Assembly: GCA_964537555.1 (NCBI GenBank)
Contig: CAZIAD010000096.1
Location: 1 to 6,387, forward strand
Source: CAYRWR01 sp964537555
GTDB taxonomy: Bacteria > Spirochaetota > Brevinematia > Brevinematales > CAYRWR01
DNA length: 6,387 nucleotides
Reading direction: 5' to 3'
Each line of letters starts with the position of its first letter. Positions within the stretch are counted from its first letter, which is position 1. The notes under the pieces are model-generated. The model saw only the letters and a program-made list of their open reading frames with translations, was not told where the DNA came from and did no database searches. Of this stretch, positions 1 through 6,387 are shown piece after piece. The position numbers and the translations under genes were made by a program.

Positions 1-1409
1 TCCAGGAACAGGGTGCCCCCGTTGGCCTGCTGGAACTTACCCTTTTTGTCGCTGGTAGCCCCGGTAAAGGCCCCCTTGGCATGGCCGAACAGCTCGGATT
101 CCAGGAGATTCTCGGGAATGGCGGCACAGTTGATGCTGACAAAGGGCTTTTCCTTGCGGCTGCTGTTTACATGGAGGGACTTGGCCACCAGCTCTTTACC
201 GGTACCGCTCTCTCCCAGGATGAGGATGGAAGAATTGGAATCAGCTACCAGGTTAATGAGCTCGAACACTTCCATCATGTTTTCATTTTTACCGATGAAA
301 TTATCTATGGTGTATTTGCTGTGCAGTTCTTTTTTGAGCTTGATATTTTCCTCGAGGAGGGCTTCTCTTTCCTGCTTTACTCGCTGGTAGGTCTTTACTT
401 TATTGGAGATGATGTTACCGATCAGGAAGAGGGTATCTTCTTCATCCCGGAGCTGGGCATTGCTTTCAAACTGCTTTTCCACCGCAATAACTCCCGAAAT
501 GACTCCGTCAATACGGATAGGGATGGCGGAAAAGGATATGGCCTTGTCCTTGTCACGCTTGACCTGCATGCGGTTGAGGAACTGGGGGTCCTTATTGATA
601 TCCGTGAGAGAGATAGGCTTACCGGTCTGTACTACTTTACCGATGATGCCTTCGCCCACAGTATAGTTACCCCGGGAGATCTCCTGCTCGGTAAGATTAT
701 AGGCGCTGAACACCGAGAGGCGGTTCAGGTTTTCATTTTCAAACAGGATGAGCATACCCCGGGTGATATTAAAGACATCGGCCAGCTTTTTCATGACTAC
801 ATCTACAATATCTTTCAGTTCGAACATGTTCTCGATCTCGGTACTGATATCGATCAGTATCTCCTGGGTCTGGATCTTGCGGTTTAATTCACCATAGAGC
901 AGGTTACGGGACAGGAGCTGAGAGGCCTGGTAGGCGATGGTCTGCATGAGTTCCATATCGTATTCGGTAAAGGCATTTTTGGTATCAGAATCTACCGAGA
1001 TCACCCCTATGATCTTCCCTTTGGAAGTGAGAGGAACAGCCAGTTCAGACTTTACATCATCTTTTACAGAAATATACTTGGGCTCCAGTGTGACGTCATT
1101 GACCAGCTTGGGCACCCCTTCCTGGACTACCAGTCCGGTGACGCCTTCTCCCACTTTGATGTGCGTCTTTTTTACTTTGTCTTCATCTATGCCCCGGGAG
1201 ATCTCCCAGTGCAGCTCATTGGTGTTTTCCTGGTGCTTCATGATAGAGCCGCTGGTGGCCCCCGTGATCTGTATACACTGCTCCAGCATAGTGGTCAATA
1301 GTTCTTTATCATCTATAGCAGAATGAAGGGCTCCCGTAAGGTACTGGACTAATTTCAGCCGCTTGACCTGTTCTTCCAGATCCTGGACATATTGCTGATC
1401 ATTGCTCAT
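1..1409 (-). CDS. Sigma-54-dependent activator with two GAF domains and AAA+ ATPase (NifA/FhlA-like), 3' end outside window
   Basis: This is a bacterial enhancer-binding protein; the family hydrolyses ATP to open sigma-54 RNA polymerase promoters. 469 complete codons are present and the frame is open to the left edge. Residues about 25-165 look like a first GAF domain, ending in GVISVDSDTKNAF and a helix ending QASQLL. Residues about 183-335 look like a second GAF domain, and about 336-365 are a charged helical linker. The AAA+ domain starts near 371 (NFIGKNENMMEVFELI), with Walker A GESGTGKE at 399-406 and ESELFGHAKGAFTGA at 437-451, which holds the sigma-54-contacting GAFTGA loop. The window cuts at Walker B (GGTLFLD, about 464-470), so sensor motifs, arginine finger and the expected Fis-type HTH are not visible. 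The start is ATG 1409-1407: GGAG lies 6 bases upstream and an in-frame TAA directly precedes the ATG. GAF2, linker and AAA+ read most like NifA, while two GAF domains recall FhlA. The ligand is unknown. It is transcribed away from gltBD. Confidence 0.93.
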   Translation of the reverse strand, partial: MSNDQQYVQDLEEQVKRLKLVQYLTGALHSAIDDKELLTTMLEQCIQITGATSGSIMKHQENTNELHWEISRGIDEDKVKKTHIKVGEGVTGLVVQEGVPKLVNDVTLEPKYISVKDDVKSELAVPLTSKGKIIGVISVDSDTKNAFTEYDMELMQTIAYQASQLLSRNLLYGELNRKIQTQEILIDISTEIENMFELKDIVDVVMKKLADVFNITRGMLILFENENLNRLSVFSAYNLTEQEISRGNYTVGEGIIGKVVQTGKPISLTDINKDPQFLNRMQVKRDKDKAISFSAIPIRIDGVISGVIAVEKQFESNAQLRDEEDTLFLIGNIISNKVKTYQRVKQEREALLEENIKLKKELHSKYTIDNFIGKNENMMEVFELINLVADSNSSILILGESGTGKELVAKSLHVNSSRKEKPFVSINCAAIPENLLESELFGHAKGAFTGATSDKKGKFQQANGGTLFL

Positions 1410-1415
1410 TTATTA

Positions 1416-1419
1416 CTCC
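1416..1419 (-). promoter_or_regulatory. Ribosome binding site of the regulator
   Basis: On the minus strand GGAG lies 6 bases before the ATG at 1409-1407. Together with the in-frame TAA immediately before that ATG (1412-1410), it fixes the start of the regulator. Confidence 0.75.
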
Positions 1420-1454
1420 AAATCTTCTCTCATTGTGATTCATTTTTATGCATG

Positions 1455-1483
1455 ATTATAAAATAGTGTGAATAAATATGCAA
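1455..1483 (-). promoter_or_regulatory. Sigma-70-type promoter for the regulator
   Basis: Read on the minus strand, a perfect -10 box TATAAT (complement of 1455-1460) follows a -35-like TTGCAT (complement of 1478-1483) with a 17-base spacer. The predicted start of transcription is near 1448, which gives a leader of about 40 bases. The -35 box matches the consensus at only its first three bases (TTG). The DNA is AT-rich, so a chance match is possible, but the position and spacing fit well. Confidence 0.6.
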
Positions 1484-1542
1484 CACATTCAAGCTATTTT
1501 CTTTGTAAAAAAGGAGGATAGTTTAATCCGGGAATTAAATTT

Positions 1543-1552
1543 CACTTAAGTG
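1543..1552. repeat. Perfect 10-base palindrome CACTTAAGTG
   Basis: CACTTAAGTG reads the same on both strands and does not extend further. It lies upstream of both promoters, about 60 bases from the regulator -35 box and about 84 bases upstream of the gltB -35 box. The core ACTTAA recurs at 1563-1568, 19 bases downstream. It could be a binding site for a dimeric regulator. The short length and AT-rich setting mean chance cannot be excluded. Confidence 0.35.
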
Positions 1553-1623
1553 GTTCAATAGTACTTAATATTTTGTGATTTAAGCTCTGTTTTCCTGTTT
1601 TTTAAATTTTTTTGGAAATTAAT

Positions 1624-1646
1624 AGTGAACAACACTTGTGTTCTCT
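1624..1646. promoter_or_regulatory. Operator-like inverted repeat over the gltB -35 box
   Basis: AGTGAACA (1624-1631) and TGTTCTCT (1639-1646) form 8-base arms that pair at 7 of 8 positions around a 7-base centre (symmetry axis at 1635). A second, overlapping palindrome AACAC-TT-GTGTT spans 1631-1642. The repeat overlaps the -35 hexamer at 1636-1641 and runs into the promoter spacer, where a bound protein would be expected to block RNA polymerase. The cognate regulator is unknown. The sequence does not match the GlnR/TnrA box TGTNA-N7-TNACA. Confidence 0.45.
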
Positions 1647-1664
1647 TTTATTCTTTGTTATAAT
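1636..1664 (+). promoter_or_regulatory. Extended -10 sigma-70-type promoter for gltBD
   Basis: The -35-like TTGTGT (1636-1641) is followed by a 17-base spacer and a perfect TATAAT (1659-1664). A TG at 1656-1657, one base before the -10 box, makes an extended -10 element that can offset the weak -35. The predicted transcription start is near 1671, giving a leader of about 89 bases before gltB. T- and A-rich tracts lie upstream. This is the best promoter candidate on the plus strand of the spacer. Confidence 0.65.
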
Positions 1665-1750
1665 ATACAGCTATTTTTATCTACAGTAAAGAAATAAACG
1701 GGCCAGGCCTGTATTCTGAATAAATAGCTTCGAAATAATAAATCACTGGT

Positions 1751-1755
1751 GGAGG
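1751..1755 (+). promoter_or_regulatory. Ribosome binding site of gltB
   Basis: GGAGG, preceded by GGT, ends 4 bases before the ATG at 1760. An in-frame TAA at 1739-1741 rules out any start further upstream, so this site supports ATG 1760 as the gltB start. Confidence 0.8.
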
Positions 1756-1759
1756 ACTT

Positions 1760-4700
1760 ATGAAGTTTCAACACTTACCCCCTGCACAGGGACTCTATGA
1801 CCCGGCCTTTGAACATGACTCATGTGGTGTCAGCTTTGTGTGTAATGTAAAAGGGGTAAAGACCAATAAGATAGTACAGCAGGGACTGACCTCTCTGATA
1901 CACATGGAACACCGGGGTGCTACCGGATCTGACCCTCTGACCGGGGATGGTGCCGGTATCCTGATACAGATGCCCCATAAGTTTTTTCAGAAGGTAGCCC
2001 GGAAAGAGGGATTTACCCTTCCTGAATTTGGAAAGTATGGTACCGGTATGATATTCCTGCCTTCCAAAAAAGACGAACGGGAAAAGATCAAAGCAAAATT
2101 TGAAGAATATATAAAGTCTGAAGGCCAGGAAGTACTGGCCTGGAGAAAAGTGCCGGTAGACAGCTCAAAGATCGGAAAGACCGCTCAATCTACAGAGCCT
2201 GTAATCGAACAGGTCTTTGTAAAGAGTACTGGTGAGGATGCTATGGCTTTTGAAAGAAAGCTCTATATCATCCGTAAACAGGTGGAGAACTGGGTACGTG
2301 GTTCAGATATCGAGCAGAAGACTTACTTCTATGTCCCCAATCTGTCCTACCGTACATACAGCTTTAAGGGACAACTCATGCCTGACCAGGTCGGCACTTA
2401 CTTTGTAGACCTTCAGGATGAGGACGTTGAAAGTGCTCTGGCCCTGGTACACTCCCGCTATTCCACCAATACTTTTCCGACCTGGGACCTGGCTCAGCCT
2501 TTCAGATTTCTGGCCCATAACGGGGAGATCAATACCCTACGTGGAAATATCAACTGGACCAAGGCCCGTGAGAGCCTGATGCAGCATGATGTGTGGGGTA
2601 AAGACCTGGCTAAGGTATTCCCTGTGATCGTGCCCAATGGTTCTGACTCAGCTACTATCGACAATGTGTTTGAGCTTCTTCTTCTCAGCGGCAGGTCTCT
2701 GCCTCATGCGATGCTCATGCTCATCCCCGGAGCCTGGGAACACAACCAGCTCATGAAGCAGGAATACCGTGACTTTTACCGTTTTCATATGTGCTTGTCT
2801 GAACCCTGGGATGGCCCTGCCGCCATGTGTTTCACTGATGGTTCCCGTATCGGTGCGGTACTGGACCGTAACGGACTCCGTCCCGCCCGCTATATAGAGA
2901 CCAAGGATGACATGGTCATCATGGCCAGTGAAGTAGGGACTCTTCCTATTGACCCGGCAAATATCGCTCACTCCGGACGCCTGGAGCCGGGTAAGATCTT
3001 CTTTATTGATACAGTAGAAGGACGAATCGTCCAGGATGAAGAGATCAAGGATGAGATGTCTGCCCAGAAACCTTATAAGAAGTGGCTGGATGAACATATG
3101 CTGGAGCTGGATCAGCTCAAGGGCCACAAGACCTCCCGAAAGATCGATGACCGAATGAAAAAACTCCTGTCCTTTGGTTACAGCCGTGAGGATCTGGAGA
3201 TACTGATCGGCGGAATGGCCGGCGAAGGAAAAGAACCTACCGGGTCTATGGGTGTGGATATCCCTCATGCGGTACTGTCCGATAAACCACGCCCGGTATT
3301 TGATTATTTTAAGCAGCTCTTTGCCCAGGTAACCAACCCCGCTATAGACCCCATCCGGGAAAAGGTAGTGATGAGCCTGGACGTGTTTATGGGCCCGGAG
3401 AAAAACTTCCTGGATGAAACACCCGAGCATTGTAATAAGCTCTGGCTCAAGGATCCGATTCTCAAAGACAGTGACCTCGAAAAGATCCGGCATATTGATA
3501 AAAAAGGATTTAAAAGTATCACGATCTCTACTCTTTTTGATGCAAAAAAAGAAGGTGCTCTGGTCCAGAACCTGGACCGCATCTGTAAAGAGACCGAAAA
3601 GGCCATTGATAACGGCTATAATATAGTCATACTTTCAGACGTGGGTGTAGATGAGGCCAATGCTGCTCTGCCCGGTCTCCTGGCTGTAGGCGCGGTACAT
3701 CAGCACCTGGTCAAGAAATCTCTGCGTACCCGTATCGGACTCATCCTGGAAAGCGGCGAGCCCCGTGAAGTACATCACTTTAATACCCTGTTTGGATTCG
3801 GAGCGGATGCTATCAATCCCTATATGGTCTATGAAGCGATTCAGTATATGATCGAGACGGGTGACCTGGAACTGAGTTACGAGGAAGCTGTAAAAAATTA
3901 TACCTATGCACTGCATAGCTCCATCCTTAAGATCCTGTCCAAGATGGGTATCTCTACCCTGCAGAGTTACCGGGGAGCCCAGATCTTTGAATGTCTGGGA
4001 CTGAAGATGGAAGTGATAGACAGATGTTTCACCAATACCACCTCCCGGATTTCCGGGGTAGGCTTTGACATCCTGGAAAAAGAAGCTCTCATCCGGCATA
4101 ACAGGGCCTATTTAAAGCTGGCTCCTTCTGAAGTACGTCAGCTGCCCGATAACGGTATCTACAAGTGGAGACGGGGCGGCGAAAAGCACCTGTGGAGCCC
4201 CCTGGCTATCGCCTATCTCCAGGATTCTACCCGTAAGAATGACTGGGAGACCTATAAAAAGTTTGCCAAAGAGATCAATAATCAGAGTGATCAGGTAGTG
4301 ACTTTACGGGGACTTTTAAAATTTAAGACAGGGAAATCTATCCCTATTGACCAGGTAGAGCCCGCTGAGTCAATCATGAAGCGTTTTGCTACCGGGGCTA
4401 TGTCTTATGGATCTATATCCGGGGCAGCCCATGAGAACCTGGCTATAGCTATGAACCGAATAGGGGCTATGTCCAATACCGGGGAGGGGGGAGAAGATCC
4501 CGCCCGCTTTACCCCTATGCCAAATGGTGATTCCAAGAGATCCAAGATCAAGCAGATCGCATCCGGCAGATTCGGAGTGACTACAAATTATCTGGCTAAT
4601 GCCGATGAATTACAGATCAAGATAGCCCAGGGAGCCAAACCCGGAGAGGGCGGACAGTTGCCCGGACATAAAGTGAGCCCCACTATTGCCCGTACCCGTC

Positions 4701-6286
4701 ATACCACACCCGGTGTGACTCTGATCTCACCTCCGCCTCACCATGATATCTATTCTATTGAAGACCTGGCTCAGCTCATTTTTGACCTCAAGAACTCCAA
4801 CCCTGCGGCTCGTATATCTGTCAAGCTGGTATCAGAAGTAGGAGTAGGTACAGTAGCAGCCGGAGTAGCCAAAGGCCATGCTGATATGATACTGATCTCG
4901 GGCGGAGATGGAGGGACCGGGGCATCACCTGAGTCCTCTCTCAAACATGCCGGACTGCCCTTTGAACTGGGTATCTCTGAGACTCACCAGACTCTGGTCC
5001 TCAATGACCTGCGCAGCCGGGTCAGACTACAGACCGACGGACAGATGCGCACCGGTAAGGACGTAGCGGTGGCTACCATGCTGGGAGCAGAAGAGTGGGG
5101 TATCTCCACAGCGGCCCTGGTAGTAAGCGGTTGTGTCATGCTGCGCCACTGCCACCTCAATAACTGCTCGGTAGGAGTAGCTACCCAGGACGATGTACTG
5201 CAGACCAAGTTCAGCGGAAAGCCTGAATATGTAGTAAATTACTTTAGATTTGTGGCTGAAGAGCTCCGCGAGATCATGGCATCGGTGGGAGTAAAGACTA
5301 TAAATGAGCTGGTAGGCCGTACAGACCTGTTGGAAGTAAATAAAGACCTGCTCACCTGGAAGACCAAAGACCTGGATCTGTCCCGTATCCTGTACCGTCC
5401 TGAAGTAGACAAATCCGTAGGTACTTTTAAGACTATGGAGCAGGATCATGCGGTAGACAATGTACTGGACCGTGAACTCATTAAAAAATGTATGCCTGCC
5501 CTCGAAAAGACTACACCAGTCTCTTTTGAACAGAAGATCATCAACGTGAACCGTACTACCGGGGCTATGTTGTCGGGTGAAGTATGCAAGCGTTATGGAG
5601 AAAGCAGATTACCCTTAGGTACTATACATATCAAGTTCACCGGGGAAGCGGGACAGAGTTTTGGAGCCTTCCTGGTAAAGGGGATCACTTTTGAACTGGA
5701 AGGCCTGGCCAATGACTATATCGGTAAAGGCATGTATGGCGGAAAGATAGTGGTCTATCCCCATAAGAAGGCCGACTACAAGCCTGAAGACAATATACTC
5801 ATCGGAAATACCACATTTTATGGGGCAATACAGGGTGAAGCCTATATCCGGGGTAGAGCGGGAGAAAGATTCTGTATCCGTAATTCCGGGCTTAATGCCG
5901 TTGTAGAGGCTGTAGGTGATCACGGATGTGAGTACATGACCGGAGGAAGAGTAGTAGTGCTGGGACCTACCGGTAGAAACTTTGCTGCCGGAATGTCAGG
6001 CGGTGTAGCCTATATCTATGACCCTAAGGGAGAGTTTCCGGCCAAGTGTAATATGGATATGGTAGAGCTGCAGAAACTGGAAGATGAAGACGATATCTCA
6101 CACCTGGGCACACTTATTGAAAATCATTACAAAGAGACCGGTTCTGAGATCGCGAAAGAGCTGAAATTTAATTTCCTGCGTGAAATGAAACATTTTGTAA
6201 AAGTCATGCCCCTGGAATATAAACGTATCCTGGAAGCCCAAAAACAGGAAGAAGAATTAGGTGTATCGGAGGTATCTGATGGCTGA
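1760..6286 (+). CDS. gltB: Glutamate synthase (NADPH) large/alpha subunit
   Basis: GltB frees ammonia from glutamine and channels it to 2-oxoglutarate, making glutamate in the cytoplasm; GltD supplies NADPH electrons. The 1508 residues match the usual bacterial alpha subunit (about 1500). A class-II glutaminase domain spans about 22-430. Cys22 in HDSCGV is the expected nucleophile, implying removal of a 21-residue propeptide, and HRGATGSDPLTGDGAG (from 51), RYSTNTF (from 233) and AHNGEIN (252-258) are conserved. The central domain carries SDKPRPVFDYFKQLFAQVTNP. The FMN/synthase domain shows MSYGSIS (from 881), SNTGEGGED (905-913), KPGEGGQLPGHKV (from 960) and SGGDGGTGASP (from 1047). Cys1125, Cys1131 and Cys1136 (C-x5-C-x4-C) should bind the 3Fe-4S cluster. 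The C-terminal GXGXG beta-helix runs from about 1320 to 1425 with repeated Gly-rich turns. No key residue is missing and the gene looks intact. It is the first gene of a gltBD operon. Confidence 0.98.
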   Translation: MKFQHLPPAQGLYDPAFEHDSCGVSFVCNVKGVKTNKIVQQGLTSLIHMEHRGATGSDPLTGDGAGILIQMPHKFFQKVARKEGFTLPEFGKYGTGMIFLPSKKDEREKIKAKFEEYIKSEGQEVLAWRKVPVDSSKIGKTAQSTEPVIEQVFVKSTGEDAMAFERKLYIIRKQVENWVRGSDIEQKTYFYVPNLSYRTYSFKGQLMPDQVGTYFVDLQDEDVESALALVHSRYSTNTFPTWDLAQPFRFLAHNGEINTLRGNINWTKARESLMQHDVWGKDLAKVFPVIVPNGSDSATIDNVFELLLLSGRSLPHAMLMLIPGAWEHNQLMKQEYRDFYRFHMCLSEPWDGPAAMCFTDGSRIGAVLDRNGLRPARYIETKDDMVIMASEVGTLPIDPANIAHSGRLEPGKIFFIDTVEGRIVQDEEIKDEMSAQKPYKKWLDEHMLELDQLKGHKTSRKIDDRMKKLLSFGYSREDLEILIGGMAGEGKEPTGSMGVDIPHAVLSDKPRPVFDYFKQLFAQVTNPAIDPIREKVVMSLDVFMGPEKNFLDETPEHCNKLWLKDPILKDSDLEKIRHIDKKGFKSITISTLFDAKKEGALVQNLDRICKETEKAIDNGYNIVILSDVGVDEANAALPGLLAVGAVHQHLVKKSLRTRIGLILESGEPREVHHFNTLFGFGADAINPYMVYEAIQYMIETGDLELSYEEAVKNYTYALHSSILKILSKMGISTLQSYRGAQIFECLGLKMEVIDRCFTNTTSRISGVGFDILEKEALIRHNRAYLKLAPSEVRQLPDNGIYKWRRGGEKHLWSPLAIAYLQDSTRKNDWETYKKFAKEINNQSDQVVTLRGLLKFKTGKSIPIDQVEPAESIMKRFATGAMSYGSISGAAHENLAIAMNRIGAMSNTGEGGEDPARFTPMPNGDSKRSKIKQIASGRFGVTTNYLANADELQIKIAQGAKPGEGGQLPGHKVSPTIARTRHTTPGVTLISPPPHHDIYSIEDLAQLIFDLKNSNPAARISVKLVSEVGVGTVAAGVAKGHADMILISGGDGGTGASPESSLKHAGLPFELGISETHQTLVLNDLRSRVRLQTDGQMRTGKDVAVATMLGAEEWGISTAALVVSGCVMLRHCHLNNCSVGVATQDDVLQTKFSGKPEYVVNYFRFVAEELREIMASVGVKTINELVGRTDLLEVNKDLLTWKTKDLDLSRILYRPEVDKSVGTFKTMEQDHAVDNVLDRELIKKCMPALEKTTPVSFEQKIINVNRTTGAMLSGEVCKRYGESRLPLGTIHIKFTGEAGQSFGAFLVKGITFELEGLANDYIGKGMYGGKIVVYPHKKADYKPEDNILIGNTTFYGAIQGEAYIRGRAGERFCIRNSGLNAVVEAVGDHGCEYMTGGRVVVLGPTGRNFAAGMSGGVAYIYDPKGEFPAKCNMDMVELQKLEDEDDISHLGTLIENHYKETGSEIAKELKFNFLREMKHFVKVMPLEYKRILEAQKQEEELGVSEVSDG
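6268..6272 (+). promoter_or_regulatory. Ribosome binding site of gltD inside gltB
   Basis: GGAGG lies within the last codons of gltB, 6 bases before the ATG at 6279. This decides the gltD start and places its initiation inside the upstream gene. Confidence 0.8.
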
Positions 6287-6387
6287 TCCTAAAGGTTTTA
6301 TGAAATACTCTTCTTACAATCACCCTTATCGTGAAGTCAAAGAAAGAGTAGAAGATTATAAAGAAGTATCTTATCTGCGCAGCGAAC
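6279..6387 (+). CDS. gltD: Glutamate synthase small/beta subunit, N-terminus only
   Basis: Only 36 codons are visible before the right edge; the frame is open. The start MADPKGFMKYSSYNHPYREV followed by KERVEDYKEV matches the beginning of bacterial GltD proteins, which open with a (G/D)xPxGF-(L/M)-x-Y stretch and then a P-x-R-x-V-x-E-R-(V/I)-x-D-Y-K-E-like motif. In the family this leads into an N-terminal cysteine-rich region binding two 4Fe-4S clusters and then FAD- and NADPH-binding domains, none of which lies inside the window. The beta subunit passes NADPH electrons through FAD and Fe-S centres to the FMN of GltB. The ATG overlaps the last 8 bases of gltB, in a different frame, and has its own GGAGG. 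Gene order and overlap make gltD much likelier than a lone GltD paralogue. The next ATG (codon 8) lacks comparable spacing. Confidence 0.92.
   Translation, partial: MADPKGFMKYSSYNHPYREVKERVEDYKEVSYLRSE

Larger units (their letters stand above)
1410..1759. other. AT-rich divergent intergenic region
   Basis: This 350-base spacer separates the start codons of the regulator and gltB. It holds two outward-facing sigma-70-type promoters, a 10-base perfect palindrome, an inverted repeat over the gltB -35 box, and T6/AAA/T7 tracts at about 1597-1613, which could act as an UP element or curved DNA upstream of the gltB promoter. I found no ORF with both a start and a plausible ribosome binding site, no tRNA, no hairpin followed by a T-run, and no recognisable riboswitch. 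A manual check of every GG and CC found no sigma-54 core (GG-N10-GC) on either strand. Confidence 0.75.

Noticed and set aside
81..887. Plus-strand open frame of 268 codons
   Set aside because: It lies wholly antisense to the regulator, whose minus-strand frame has clear GAF and AAA+ motifs. The plus-strand protein has no recognisable domain and no ribosome binding site was evident.
1413..1433. Tiny upstream ORF (MREDLE) before the regulator start
   Set aside because: It has six codons and no ribosome binding site of its own; the GGAG inside it serves the real start. An overlapping 14-codon frame from 1443 also lacks a ribosome site.
1478..1500. Possible sigma-54 promoter on the minus strand (GTGTTGCAT looks like a -12 element)
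   Set aside because: The required GG ten bases upstream of the GC is absent (CT at that place), so the -24 element is missing.
1656..1669. GlnR/TnrA-like box TGTTATAATATACA over the gltB -10
   Set aside because: The TGT and ACA arms are 8 bases apart instead of the 11 needed for TGTNA-N7-TNACA, and the arms pair over only three bases.
1704..1711. Palindrome CAGGCCTG in the gltB leader, as a possible riboswitch or attenuator stem
   Set aside because: It is only 8 bases with no loop and no following T-run. No known glutamine or other riboswitch motif is recognisable in the roughly 89-base leader.
2648..3493. Minus-strand open frame of 281 codons
   Set aside because: It is antisense to the conserved glutaminase and central region of gltB, with no recognisable domain. 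It is best explained as a shadow of gltB codon use.
5132..5167. Altered 3Fe-4S cysteine motif in GltB
   Set aside because: The spacing C-x5-C-x4-C is canonical, and the CHLNNC form also occurs in other bacterial GltB proteins such as that of E. coli, so nothing is abnormal.

Overview
The window holds a divergent pair of nitrogen-related transcription units from a bacterium with Gram-negative-type GOGAT genes. Coding DNA is of moderate GC by eye and the spacer between the units is very AT-rich. The style of the proteins and the codon use remind me of a free-living spirochaete, but I hold that weakly because nothing here is a decisive taxonomic marker.

Layout. Positions 1-1409 (minus strand, cut by the left edge) encode the N-terminal 469 residues of a sigma-54-dependent activator: two GAF-type sensor domains, a short helical linker, and the first part of an AAA+ domain with intact Walker A and GAFTGA motifs. 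Positions 1410-1759 are a 350-base intergenic region with two diverging housekeeping-type promoters, each with a perfect TATAAT and a 17-base spacer, plus two operator-like inverted repeats. Positions 1760-6286 (plus strand) encode full-length GltB, the large (alpha) subunit of glutamate synthase. Positions 6279-6387 are the first 36 codons of gltD, the small (beta) subunit. It overlaps the end of gltB by 8 bases and continues past the right edge.

How they work together. GltB and GltD form the NADPH-dependent glutamate synthase (glutamine + 2-oxoglutarate + NADPH -> 2 glutamate), the second half of the GS-GOGAT ammonium assimilation cycle. The divergent activator resembles NifA/FhlA-type proteins and is a natural candidate for a nitrogen- or metabolite-responsive regulator. 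However, I found no GG-N10-GC sigma-54 core in the shared spacer on either strand. If it acts locally, it does not do so through a recognisable -24/-12 promoter here, and its targets may lie elsewhere. I see no mobile element, CRISPR array, tRNA or rRNA, and no clearly novel system. The most notable points are the regulator/gltBD pairing and the inverted repeat over the gltB -35 box.
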